A model generated the notes under the pieces. The model saw only the letters and a list, made by a program, of their open reading frames with translations. It did no database searches and had not been told where the DNA came from. A DNA stretch of 38,484 bases from CAWDPQ01 sp049642465 (lineage in GTDB: Bacteria > Acidobacteriota > Vicinamibacteria > Vicinamibacterales > 2-12-FULL-66-21), in assembly GCA_049642465.1 (NCBI GenBank), contig JBAROV010000226.1, forward strand, positions 1 through 38,484, in the 5' to 3' direction. Positions 25,497 to 33,466 of the stretch are shown one piece after another. The position numbers and the translations under genes were made by a program. Every line of letters starts with the position of its first letter. The stretch's first letter is position 1.

Positions 25497-28400
25497 CTAC
25501 CTTGGCACGACCCGCGTGCCGGCGATATGGTCGTGCGGTCCGCGCCCTGGATTCGCGATGGTCCACACGGCGCCAGCCGCCACCGACATCAGCGCAAGAC
25601 CGCCGACTGCGTACGCCGCGGCCGGCGACATCGGGCGCAGCTCGCCAAACATCGGGTTGCCGACGTAGGCCATCGATGCGATGACCGGCGACCACGCGAT
25701 CAGGAACCGGACTGCTGAACGGACGCGTCCAATCTCGCGGCCGTCGCGTCGGACCACCGCATGCTGGAGAGTCCGAGTGACCAGCCCGCCTGGCACGGCC
25801 AGCACCGATATCAGGCCGCACACGATCGACAACAACACCGGGATGGATGCAAACCCGCTGGCGACAAAGCCCCGGAGCGCCTCGCCGCCGCCGGGAAAGT
25901 TCGCGCGCCACTCTGCCACCTCTTGAATCTGCGGCGCGACGATGGCGGAGGCACGAGCGAGCTCGTCGGGAGACACCGCCGGATAGCGCGCGGCGATCTC
26001 CTCCGCCATTTGTCTCATGCTGACCAGCGGCCCCAACCGAGGCGCCTCAGTGTTCCAGAACTCGGCGCTCGTGAGCTCCGAGCCGAAATGCGCAGCCAGA
26101 TATTGCTCCGCCGCAGTCCGCTGTTCCTGAGTCTTGAACTCGGCATCGGCACCCGACTCAGTGATCCACGTCATCCACATCAGGATCTCGCTGTTCTGCG
26201 CGCCTGTGGGAAGCATTACGGTGACGGCCAGGATAGGTACGGCCACCGGCATGGTCGCCATCACAATCGGCACGGCACGACGGATGCGTGAGGGGCGGCT
26301 GGGAATCGATGTGAGGCGCAGAAGCTCCGCCTTGACGTCAGCGAGCGCTGGCGGCGCTCCGCTCGCAAGTCGACTCAAGAGCGTTGTCGCCGACAGCGGC
26401 GCGGCCGGCTCCATGCCTGGCGCAACAAGGTGCCTCGAAACCGCCGCCAACAGCTCGGCAGGAGCTAGATGCTGATTGGCGTCCGATGCGGCCAGTCCTG
26501 GCCCCTCGACCCTGCTCGGGGTAGGCCACGGAAAATCGAGCAGAACGAGGTGCCCGTCCGGCCTCTTCCAGACATGCGCGAGAGTGGGCCGGACTTCCAT
26601 CTCTTCGCGAACCGACGCGTCGAGCTCGATCGTGAGGCTCGAGAGTGAGCGGTGCACCTCGCGCCAGACGGATGTCGACGGCGCTGACAGCAGCGGCTCG
26701 CCGCCTGGTGCCTCGAAGGCATCCCAGTTCTCAGTAGGCAAACGGCGGCCGGCGAGCCAGTACAGCCGCCCGGGCCGCGACACGTCACGCCGGGTCGCAT
26801 CGACCGGCGGTGTCCCCGGCGTAACTTCGTGAATCCATACATGACGGCGAAGGATCGGATCGACGCCGACGAACAATCGTCCGGCGCCGGTCTCGCCGAT
26901 CATCGTGTGCACGGCGTACGGTCCAACGCGTCGCAAGGACGAAAGCGCGGGAACGAGATCGGCAGGTGACGCCTTTGGAGCGGCGGATGTGACGGACCGG
27001 AGGACGTTCCGCTGCACGACACGCGTACGGCTCAGGAGTTCGTGGACGCCGGTCCATCCGTTGCGACGGCGGGCGGTCGAGAACAGCAGAACGGTCAACA
27101 GCAGCGTCAGCAAGGCGTCCGGCGGCGCATTCCAGGTCCATCCGGTCGGCGCAGGGTTGGCCGTGTACACGACACCCGGGACCGTCGATCCCCTCGTGGC
27201 CCCCATAAAGAGAAGTGTGGGAATGACCATGGGCATATGGAACGCCGCGCTGCGCAGGCCAATGCGCGGCCACCAGCCGGTGCTGGCGCCCGAGGTCACC
27301 CGCAAGCCCATCAGCCGCTTGCCCAGCGAGGCGCCCCAGCAGCCTTCCAGAACGAAGTAGTAGATCGTCCCGGTGAGCCACGGCAACGCCGCCAGTTGGA
27401 GGAGCGTGGTCGCGGATCCGAGCGTCGCGGCCGTCCACGCCGAGACAGTGAGCACCCACGTCATGATCGCGAAGACGACCGCGTCCACGATCCAGGCGAC
27501 GAAGCGCGCCCCGAGCGGGGCAGGGACTTCATCCGCGGATCCGTACGGCCTTAGGAGATCCGCCAGCTCGGCGTACGACTGTGGCCGTCCGGCGGGAGGC
27601 TTCGCGAGGCAGCGCAGCACGACGGCCGCGAGGCCGCGTGGAATGTCACGCCGAAGCACACGCGGCGACGCGGGCTTCTCGGAGTCCACCTTCGACACGA
27701 GCTCGCGCAGGTCCGGCGCGTCGAGCGGCGGCCGTCCCGTCAGGAGGTAGTAGAGCGTCGCGCCGACGGCGTAGATGTCGGCGCGGACGTCGAGCGGCTC
27801 GCCTCGCAACTGCTCCGGCGCCGCGAATTGCGGCGTGCCCTCGAAGCCGGCCGTCGCCAGCTCGTGCCGCACGTCGCGTGTCAGCGTGGAGATGGAGAGT
27901 CCGAAGTCACCAACCTTGACCGCGCCATCCGCGTCGACAAAGCAATTCGACGGCTTGATGTCGCGGTGGAGAATCCCCGCTGCCTGCGCCGCGTCGAGGC
28001 CGCCGATGATGTCGAGCACGGCCGATACGGCGGCGGATGGAGGCATCGGCCCCTCGGCCGAGACGCGATCCTTCAGCGTGCCGCCGGAGAGCAACTCCAT
28101 TGTGATCGCGGGCGCGCCGCCCACTTCTTCGCTGCCGAAGATGTAGACCGTGTGCGCGTGGCTGATCGATGCCGCGAGCTGCCCCTCGCGAAGGAATCGC
28201 GCACGGTCTTCGTCGCCCCGCAACGTGTCGCGCAGGACTTTCAGCGCCAGGCGTCGTCCTGTCTCGAGCTGCTCCGCCTCGTAGACCTCGCCCATTCCGC
28301 CGCGGCCGAGCAAGCGGACGACCCGATACGGCCCCCAGACTTGCCCGTCGACGAGGCGGGGCGCGCCAAGTCGCGGCGGATGACCCGTGGGCGCGTTCAA

Positions 28401-28535
28401 CTCGCTGGACCCGGTGAGCGTTTCCGCCCCGGCGGTCAGCAGGCACGACGCGCACAGACCCTCGGGTGCATCAGGCGGCAGTTGCCGTCCGCATCGTGGA
28501 CAGCGTCGCGACAGGTGGGTGACCGTTTCGGACAT
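25497..28535 (-). CDS. Ser/Thr protein kinase with RDD domain plus a degenerate kinase/RDD repeat
   Basis: A 1012-residue membrane protein. N-terminal zinc ribbon C12-P-R-C15...C28-A-S-C31. An active-looking kinase at about 69-335: GRGGMGEVYEAEQ (ATP loop), K99, H190-R-D-I-K-P-S-N, D210-F-G, and GTPQFAAPEQLRG. An RDD membrane domain follows at about 340-510 (PLGARFVAWIVDAVVFAIMT, SLGKRLMGLRV, ending HELLSRTRVV). From about 535 a second kinase-like lobe appears (YAVHTMIGETGAGRLFVGVD, DGHLVLLDFPW) without the catalytic HRD; its DFG reads DFP. The C-terminus again has RDGREIGRVRSAVRFLIAWS and ends HDHIAGTRVV, an RDD signature, so the whole unit seems duplicated with a dead second kinase. The ATG at 28535 has GGGAG five bases upstream. 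It follows the ECF sigma gene on the same strand. Confidence 0.92.
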   Translation of the reverse strand: MSETVTHLSRRCPRCGRQLPPDAPEGLCASCLLTAGAETLTGSSELNAPTGHPPRLGAPRLVDGQVWGPYRVVRLLGRGGMGEVYEAEQLETGRRLALKVLRDTLRGDEDRARFLREGQLAASISHAHTVYIFGSEEVGGAPAITMELLSGGTLKDRVSAEGPMPPSAAVSAVLDIIGGLDAAQAAGILHRDIKPSNCFVDADGAVKVGDFGLSISTLTRDVRHELATAGFEGTPQFAAPEQLRGEPLDVRADIYAVGATLYYLLTGRPPLDAPDLRELVSKVDSEKPASPRVLRRDIPRGLAAVVLRCLAKPPAGRPQSYAELADLLRPYGSADEVPAPLGARFVAWIVDAVVFAIMTWVLTVSAWTAATLGSATTLLQLAALPWLTGTIYYFVLEGCWGASLGKRLMGLRVTSGASTGWWPRIGLRSAAFHMPMVIPTLLFMGATRGSTVPGVVYTANPAPTGWTWNAPPDALLTLLLTVLLFSTARRRNGWTGVHELLSRTRVVQRNVLRSVTSAAPKASPADLVPALSSLRRVGPYAVHTMIGETGAGRLFVGVDPILRRHVWIHEVTPGTPPVDATRRDVSRPGRLYWLAGRRLPTENWDAFEAPGGEPLLSAPSTSVWREVHRSLSSLTIELDASVREEMEVRPTLAHVWKRPDGHLVLLDFPWPTPSRVEGPGLAASDANQHLAPAELLAAVSRHLVAPGMEPAAPLSATTLLSRLASGAPPALADVKAELLRLTSIPSRPSRIRRAVPIVMATMPVAVPILAVTVMLPTGAQNSEILMWMTWITESGADAEFKTQEQRTAAEQYLAAHFGSELTSAEFWNTEAPRLGPLVSMRQMAEEIAARYPAVSPDELARASAIVAPQIQEVAEWRANFPGGGEALRGFVASGFASIPVLLSIVCGLISVLAVPGGLVTRTLQHAVVRRDGREIGRVRSAVRFLIAWSPVIASMAYVGNPMFGELRPMSPAAAYAVGGLALMSVAAGAVWTIANPGRGPHDHIAGTRVVPR

Positions 28536-28604
28536 CAGATCTCCCGGTTCGTTTGAGGCCAGATTTGGCCGTTTCATCCGCCTCCGCTCGCGCCTGAGTT
28601 CCAC

Positions 28605-28760
28605 GCGAGCTACGGCGAGATGTCCCGCCGACCTGTCCGCCGTCGCGCGTGGCGCGAAGGCGGAAGCGGCGACTTGTCCGCCGTCTTGTCCACCGTAGCC
28701 TCGGCGGAGGTGGAAGCGCGAAGCGCGAAGGTGGAAGCCGCGAAGGCGGACATCTTGATC
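28605..28760. repeat. Palindromic TGTCCGCC/GGCGGA repeat cluster
   Basis: The gap between the ECF sigma gene and the kinase holds TGTCC(G/A)CCGT at 28634, 28675 and 28687 and the opposite-strand type GCGAAGG(C/T)GGA at 28654, 28725 and 28740. These can fold into several TCCGCC...GGCGGA stems. The arrangement resembles REP-like or MITE-like intergenic repeats. A related core occurs at 22257. It lies in the probable leader of the kinase message. Confidence 0.55.
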
Positions 28761-28781
28761 AGACAGAACCGTCGCCCGGGG

Positions 28782-29483
28782 TTACGCGCTCAACGCCTGA
28801 ATGAGATGACGGACCTCGTCGTCGACGTCCCGCCCATCCGCGACGGTTTCCGCGACGCGCTGGCGCAACAGGGATTGAAACCGGCGTCTGAGACGATGCA
28901 CCGCGGCTTTGACCGCGCCCTCCGACGTCTCGAGGCGGGCCGCCACGGCGGCGTATCCGCCAGCCGGCGTCTGCCCGAGCAGGCACGCTTTGAGCTCATC
29001 GAACTCGGAGGCGCGTCCCTCAGCTGTCCATTGCGTGCGAAGGTCGGTGAGGAGGCGCTCGACGACCGTCAACGCCCAGCGTCGCTCGAAGAGCGATTCG
29101 GGGGTCGCGTGATCCTTCGGTTCGACCACGTACCGGCCTTCAGCGTTCTCGAGCGGGACCATCTGCCAGCCACCGCCGCGCTTCTGCGTCCGTTCACGTG
29201 CCGACCAGTTGGACAGGTAGTGCTTCAGCGAGGCCAGAAGGAACGCGCGGAATCGGCCCCGATCCTGACGTAACCCCTCGAAGTCCTGCCGCTCGATGAG
29301 CGATGTCAAGAACCCCTGCGTCAGGTCGCGCGCATCTTCCGGATCGAGACCTCGGCGACGGAGGTAGGCGTAGAGCGGATACCAGTAGGTCTGGCAGAGC
29401 GACGAGAGGGCTTCACGCGCCGCCTGCGAGTCGTTCCCGGCGGCCGCCAGCACGAGACTCCACCGCGTCGTTTCGAAGGGCAA
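28782..29483 (-). CDS. ECF-type RNA polymerase sigma factor
   Basis: A 233-residue sigma-70 relative of the large ECF group found next to Ser/Thr kinases in Planctomycetes and Acidobacteria. The start is MPFETTRWSLVLAAAGNDSQ. Region 2 has YWYPLYAYLRRRGLDPEDAR and DLTQGFLTSLIERQDFEGL, followed by RGRFRAFLLASLKHYLSNWS. Region 4 includes AAVAARLETSEGAVKAAVHR, then LRRRFQSLLRQRV. The start is a TTG at 29483, the usual family start, with no clear Shine-Dalgarno sequence, so translation may be weak. It lies 246 bases upstream of the kinase gene, which it or its partner may control. Regulation by phosphorylation is known for some kinase-linked ECF groups but is only an inference here. Confidence 0.9.
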   Translation of the reverse strand: MPFETTRWSLVLAAAGNDSQAAREALSSLCQTYWYPLYAYLRRRGLDPEDARDLTQGFLTSLIERQDFEGLRQDRGRFRAFLLASLKHYLSNWSARERTQKRGGGWQMVPLENAEGRYVVEPKDHATPESLFERRWALTVVERLLTDLRTQWTAEGRASEFDELKACLLGQTPAGGYAAVAARLETSEGAVKAAVHRLRRRFQSLLRQRVAETVADGRDVDDEVRHLIQALSA

Positions 29484-29770
29484 GACGGCGCATCGTACGC
29501 GAGATGGTCGCCGCTCGCCACCTGATGAACTGCATCCTCGCGGGATGCCGCAGCCCTTCTGTCGCGCTCAGTGGAGTCCAGGCCGCGTTCGATTCATCGA
29601 CGTGGGAACCCGTAAGTGGGACAACCTGCAGGGTGACCGCTTCACCCATGCGAACGAGATACGCAATCGCGGAGGCGGTGCCCGGGTGTCCCGGCCAAAG
29701 GACAGGACTGGCGGTAGAATGGGGAGCGCTCTCAGTCCACTGCTGGTTCCACCGCGAAACGGAGGCCGTG

Positions 29771-30409
29771 ATGACCCGACACACAGCTTTAGCGTTGACA
29801 GTCACCTTCACGCTGCCTGTAATTCTCTCCGCGCAGCACCTGCACTTCTCTCGGAGCGGACAAGCTCCAGCTTCCGCCAAGCCGACAATGCAGAAGATGA
29901 CGGACGCCGAGAAGATCAAGAACGCGATGAGTGCGGCGCCCGCAACCATCAGCAAGGCCGCGACGATCATGGACTGGCCCGACACGGCGGGAGGCCAGGC
30001 GAGACAGCTGCGTGCCGGTTCGAACGGCTGGGTCTGCTACCCGACGACGCCATCGACCATGGGTGCGGCCGCTGGGGAAGATCCGATGTGCCTCGACAAG
30101 GCCTGGCAGGGCTGGGCGCAGGCGTGGATGAGCAAGGGCACCCCGCCTGCGGGGGCGACTGGAATTGCGTACATGCTTCGCGGTGACAAGGGTGCCAGCA
30201 ACACGGATCCGTTCGCGACCGGACCGGCACCCACCAACGCCTGGGTGATCTCGCCCGCGCACATCATGGTGCTCTACGCCGATCCGAAAACGCTGGACGC
30301 GTTCCCGACGGATCCGAAGTCTGGCGGGCCGTGGGTGATGTGGAAGGGCACGCCGTACGCGCATTTGATGGTGCCAGTCTCAGCGTCGCAGGCCGCCACG
30401 ATGAAGTAG
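29771..30409 (+). CDS. Secreted hypothetical protein
   Basis: A 212-residue exported protein of unknown function. The ATG at 29771 has GGAGG five bases upstream; a GTG three bases earlier is in frame. It starts with a signal peptide (MTRHTALALTVTFTLPVILS, cleavage near SAQ). It then has a low-complexity linker and a compact domain with MDWPDTAGGQARQLRAGSNG, CYPTTP, PMCLDKAWQGWAQAWMSKGT and PGAT-like turns; two Cys (WVCYPT and DPMCLD) may bond. The C-terminal part WVMWKGTPYAHLMVPVSA looks like a buried strand pair. I do not recognise the family. It stands alone on its strand, divergent from the ECF sigma gene. Confidence 0.75.
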   Translation: MTRHTALALTVTFTLPVILSAQHLHFSRSGQAPASAKPTMQKMTDAEKIKNAMSAAPATISKAATIMDWPDTAGGQARQLRAGSNGWVCYPTTPSTMGAAAGEDPMCLDKAWQGWAQAWMSKGTPPAGATGIAYMLRGDKGASNTDPFATGPAPTNAWVISPAHIMVLYADPKTLDAFPTDPKSGGPWVMWKGTPYAHLMVPVSASQAATMK

Positions 30410-30447
30410 ACGTTGATGGCGGAGGCGAGCGTGCTGTGCATGTGCTG

Positions 30448-30509
30448 ACGCACATCAAATTGCATCAACGCAGTTCCCATCAACGACTTCGGTCAACATC
30501 AATGTGCGT
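30448..30509. repeat. Four CATCAA repeats flanked by an 8-bp inverted repeat
   Basis: ACGCACAT (30448-30455) and ATGTGCGT (30502-30509) are inverted copies 46 bases apart. Between and overlapping them CATCAA occurs at 30453, 30463, 30478 and 30497. It lies just after the secreted protein gene and about 190 bases before the CPBP gene, and could be a regulator-binding region. Confidence 0.4.
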
Positions 30510-30540
30510 TGGCGTGAAATCCCTGGTCTCGGGAGGTATG

Positions 30541-30558
30541 TGACACAGTTCTGACACA
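30541..30558 (+). promoter_or_regulatory. Direct repeat TGACACA, one helical turn apart
   Basis: TGACACA occurs at 30541-30547 and 30552-30558, spaced 11 bases, about 140 bases upstream of the CPBP protease start. Spacing of one DNA turn is typical of tandem binding by a response regulator. No regulator is identified. Confidence 0.3.
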
Positions 30559-30695
30559 ATCCGGAAACCCCACTTACGTCACGCACACCAACACGCACGA
30601 AGCCACATTGACGTGACGCGGCACGCTTCCTTGGATTGTTGCGTCGCGGCCCCGGTATGCTTTTTTGCCTTCGCGAACGCGCCCCAGGGGGAATT

Positions 30696-31562
30696 GTGGA
30701 GGAAGATCGAGGATTTCCCTACCGCTTCTTCGTGGTCACGTTCGCTTGGTCGTGGCTGATGTGGCTGCCACTGCTCCTTGCAGGGGCGGGCATCATCCCA
30801 CTCGCAAAGAACCTGTTGAGCGCATTGACTGTGCCGTGGATCAGTCTGGGTGCCTTCGGGCCTGCGGCGGGAGCGTTCCACAGCCTGCGGACATCGCGCG
30901 GCGAAGACGCGGTTCGCCAGTACCTGCGCGGCCTGCTGGATCTTCGTTTCGGCTGGCAGGCGTGGCTTGCGCCCCCGCTGGTGCTTGGCGGAACCACCTG
31001 GCTGGCGTGGATACTGCCGGAGCTATGGGGAGTACCGCACCTGCAGATGCTCCTGCCTTCCGTGTGGGCCTTCCTACCGTTTCTGCTGCTGATGATCTTC
31101 CTCGGCGGTGGACAGGAAGAACTGGGCTGGCGCGGATACATCCTGGACCCGCTTGAGGAACGACTGGGACCCTGGCTGGGCAACCTGGTGCTCGGGGTGG
31201 TCTGGGCCTTGTGGCACCTGCCGCTGTTCTTTATACCGGGAACCAGCCAGATCTTCGTGCCGTTCCTCGGATTCGCGCTCGTTCTGATCGGCCATTCCTA
31301 CTTCTTCGCCGCGATACGCCAGGCCGCTGGCAAACGCATCATGGCGGGTCTCGTTGCCCACGGCTGGGGGAACGCGTTCGTTCCGCTGTTCCCAACGATT
31401 GTGATGGCCGAAGGGGCGGCACAGCAGCGCTATTGGATCTGGGCGAGCCTCACGCTACTGGCCGGTGTGCTGGCGATGATCGTTCGGTTGAGGAGGCGCC
31501 GCGTCGTAGTTGGCGGAATCGTGACGTCGGCTGGAGTTTCGGCCGGTATGATATGGCGCTAG
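30696..31562 (+). CDS. CPBP family intramembrane metalloprotease
   Basis: A 288-residue membrane protein of the CPBP (Abi, CAAX-protease-like) family. The three conserved motifs are present: E141-E142-L-G-W-R146 (EExxxR), H174 in WALWHLPLFF, and H222-G-W-G-N226 (HxxxN), so the zinc glutamyl site is complete. About eight helices are visible. Such enzymes cleave prenylated or membrane peptides in some organisms; in bacteria many are linked to bacteriocin immunity, but nothing nearby supports that here. The GTG at 30696 is chosen since AGGGGG lies four bases upstream and it gives MEEDRGFPYRFFV at the N-terminus; upstream ATGs at 30636 and 30657 lack a site. The direct repeats at 30541 may control it. 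Confidence 0.87.
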   Translation: MEEDRGFPYRFFVVTFAWSWLMWLPLLLAGAGIIPLAKNLLSALTVPWISLGAFGPAAGAFHSLRTSRGEDAVRQYLRGLLDLRFGWQAWLAPPLVLGGTTWLAWILPELWGVPHLQMLLPSVWAFLPFLLLMIFLGGGQEELGWRGYILDPLEERLGPWLGNLVLGVVWALWHLPLFFIPGTSQIFVPFLGFALVLIGHSYFFAAIRQAAGKRIMAGLVAHGWGNAFVPLFPTIVMAEGAAQQRYWIWASLTLLAGVLAMIVRLRRRRVVVGGIVTSAGVSAGMIWR

Positions 31563-31863
31563 CCGTCGTCGAATCGCTTCACGGGAAGGCAGTCGCTGAC
31601 GAAACGGCGAAGTACATGGAGTCTCCCCGCCAGGCATCGTGATCGGGTGATCGAGCCCCAGAGTGCGGTCATGTCGATGCCCACGCAGACCGCTCAGCTG
31701 ATGACGCCGGAATCCGCGAATCCGGCGTAAACCAGCTCATCAGTAATCCTAGCCGCTGTCTGCGGACCACTTGACGATCCCGCAACAGCTGGCGCGCGTG
31801 TGCTGTTTTGAACATCGCCGCGGCTCAGCTCGAGCATACGATGGACGCGATCGGAAATGTTCA
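31563..31863. other. Intergenic region with a hairpin
   Basis: About 301 bases between the CPBP protease and the histidine kinase, both plus strand. The inverted repeat at 31704-31728 is the only structure seen. Upstream in-frame codons of the kinase frame reach back to 31771 but have no ribosome site. Confidence 0.5.
31704..31728 (+). terminator. 8-bp hairpin, possible terminator
   Basis: ACGCCGGA (31704-31711) pairs with TCCGGCGT (31721-31728) around a nine-base loop, 142 bases after the CPBP stop and 136 before the kinase start. The stem is stable, but only AAACC follows on the plus strand, so termination is not certain. Confidence 0.35.
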
Positions 31864-32955
31864 ATGCTCCACGAATTCATTGCCATGAACCGCGAGAGGA
31901 TCATCAGGCGGTGCAGGGCGAAGGTCGCCACACGGTCGGTTCCATCGCCTCCCGAAACGGAGCTCGATCACGGCGTACCAGTGTTTCTGGATCAACTCGC
32001 GGACGCACTACGACGCCACTTGATCTCGAGTCCGGACATCGCCAGGAGCGCGGTTGAGCACGGGCATGAGCTGCTGCTTCAAGGGTTCACCGTGTCACAG
32101 GTCGTGCACGACTATGGCGACGTCTGTCAGGCCATCACCGAGCTCGCGGTGGAAATGAACGAGCCCATCAGCACGGATGACTTTCGCATGCTCAATCGGT
32201 GTCTTGACGACGGCATCGCGGGTGCCGTCACCGAATTCGGCCGCGAACAGAATCAGTCCACCCTGGATGGAGAGACCGCGCGAGGGAATGAGCGGGCAGG
32301 GTTCTTGGCTCATGAAATGCGGAACTTGCTCAACACGGCGATCGTCGCGTTCGAAGTGCTCAAGACGGGAAATGTTGGTGTCGGAGGAAGCACGGGGACT
32401 GTGCTGCATCGGAGCCTCATGCGAGCACGTGCTCTCACTGGCCGCTCGCTCGCCGAGGTCAGCCTCATTCAAGGCGTCCAGAATCGAGAGCAATTCCCCG
32501 TCGCCGGATTCATCGACGAACTCGCGCTGGCCGCAACAATGGAGGGAAGCTCCCGCGGCATCGAATTACGCGTGATGCCAGTCGAAGATGGAATAGTCAT
32601 TGACGCTGACCGGCAGGTCCTCACCGCGGTCGTGATGAACCTCCTGCAGAACGCGTTCAAATTCACGCGCGCTGGTACCACCGTCGTGCTCAGGGTTGGC
32701 GCCAGCGCCGAACGCGTGCTCATCGAGATCCAGGACGAGTGCGGCGGTCTCCCGATTGGGAGTGTCAACGAGCTGTTTCGTCCGTTCGAGCAGCGGGGGG
32801 GCGACCGAACCGGCCTGGGCCTTGGCCTCGCCTTCAGCCGATGGGGCGTTGAAGCGAACAATGGCCGGATCTATGCCCGCAGCCTGCCTGAGACGGGATG
32901 CGTCTTCACCGTCGACCTCCCGCTGGTCCCGGTTCCCGCCATGGCGACTGTGTAG
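31864..32955 (+). CDS. Sensor histidine kinase with RsbRD-like N-terminal domain
   Basis: A 363-residue, apparently soluble histidine kinase. Residues about 1-130 resemble the RsbR N-terminal (RsbRD) helical sensor domain (MLHEFIAMNRERIIRRCRAK, HELLLQGFTVSQVVHDYGDV). The phosphoacceptor is H150 in FLAHEMRNLLNTA. The ATPase domain has N-box NLLQNAFKF (259-267), DECGGLP (G1 box), and GLGLGLAFSRWGVEANNGRI (G2 box). The protein has no transmembrane segment and no receiver domain, so it should signal in the cytoplasm. No response regulator lies beside it, so it is an orphan. The ATG at 31864 has weak GGA upstream; an in-frame start at 31771 adds 31 residues without similarity. Confidence 0.87.
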   Translation: MLHEFIAMNRERIIRRCRAKVATRSVPSPPETELDHGVPVFLDQLADALRRHLISSPDIARSAVEHGHELLLQGFTVSQVVHDYGDVCQAITELAVEMNEPISTDDFRMLNRCLDDGIAGAVTEFGREQNQSTLDGETARGNERAGFLAHEMRNLLNTAIVAFEVLKTGNVGVGGSTGTVLHRSLMRARALTGRSLAEVSLIQGVQNREQFPVAGFIDELALAATMEGSSRGIELRVMPVEDGIVIDADRQVLTAVVMNLLQNAFKFTRAGTTVVLRVGASAERVLIEIQDECGGLPIGSVNELFRPFEQRGGDRTGLGLGLAFSRWGVEANNGRIYARSLPETGCVFTVDLPLVPVPAMATV

Positions 32956-33164
32956 CCTCGAAGCTCCACGGCGCGAAGACATGGCCCGCAATGCAGGTCG
33001 AGCGCCTGAAACCCGAGACGGAGCTCTTAAGCAGGACGACGCCGCCAGGCACACCGCCCCCACGCCAAGCCACACTCGCAGCACCAACATTCCGCCGCTG
33101 TTCCTCAGCGCACGCTGCGGAGCTTGTCACGCCATCAACGGCGATATGCGCTGGAGGGTTCGAT

Positions 33165-33248
33165 TTACGCCCGACGTCTGTAGAAGAATCCGCCGCCGCC
33201 GAGCAACAGCACCACGAGGACGATGACGAGCAGAGTAGTCGTGTCCAT
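33165..33248 (-). CDS. 27-residue single-pass membrane protein
   Basis: ATG at 33248 with GGGAG six bases upstream. The protein is MDTTTLLVIVLVVLLLGGGG, then FFYRRRA: one hydrophobic helix, a Gly4 hinge and a basic cytoplasmic tail. It resembles the first 27 residues of the DUF3309-type protein at 36213-36395 (ILLIIVLVLLLGGGGAFYGS), so it is a short member of the same small-protein type or a truncated copy. It is divergent from the AI-2E permease. The function is unknown. Confidence 0.6.
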   Translation of the reverse strand: MDTTTLLVIVLVVLLLGGGGFFYRRRA

Positions 33249-33466
33249 TTTTTACTCCCGTATAGTTCGCGGGTTATCCGCCACCCAACAGTATGCGGCG
33301 AACACGAACCTGTGTCTGTGCAGTTGAGAACACCCCTTACGTGGGCCAATTCCGCCGCGACCAGTCCGCTCCGCACCTTGTCCGGAAAGCGTTTCGATTT
33401 CCGCGCTACCATGTCAACAGCACTGCAGCGTCTGCTGCAACTCGGGCGGAGAAACGGAGCACGAAC

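Noticed and set aside
28620..29273. A 217-codon plus-strand frame over the ECF sigma gene
   Set aside because: Antisense to a clear sigma factor; composition and lack of a ribosome site mark it as a shadow.
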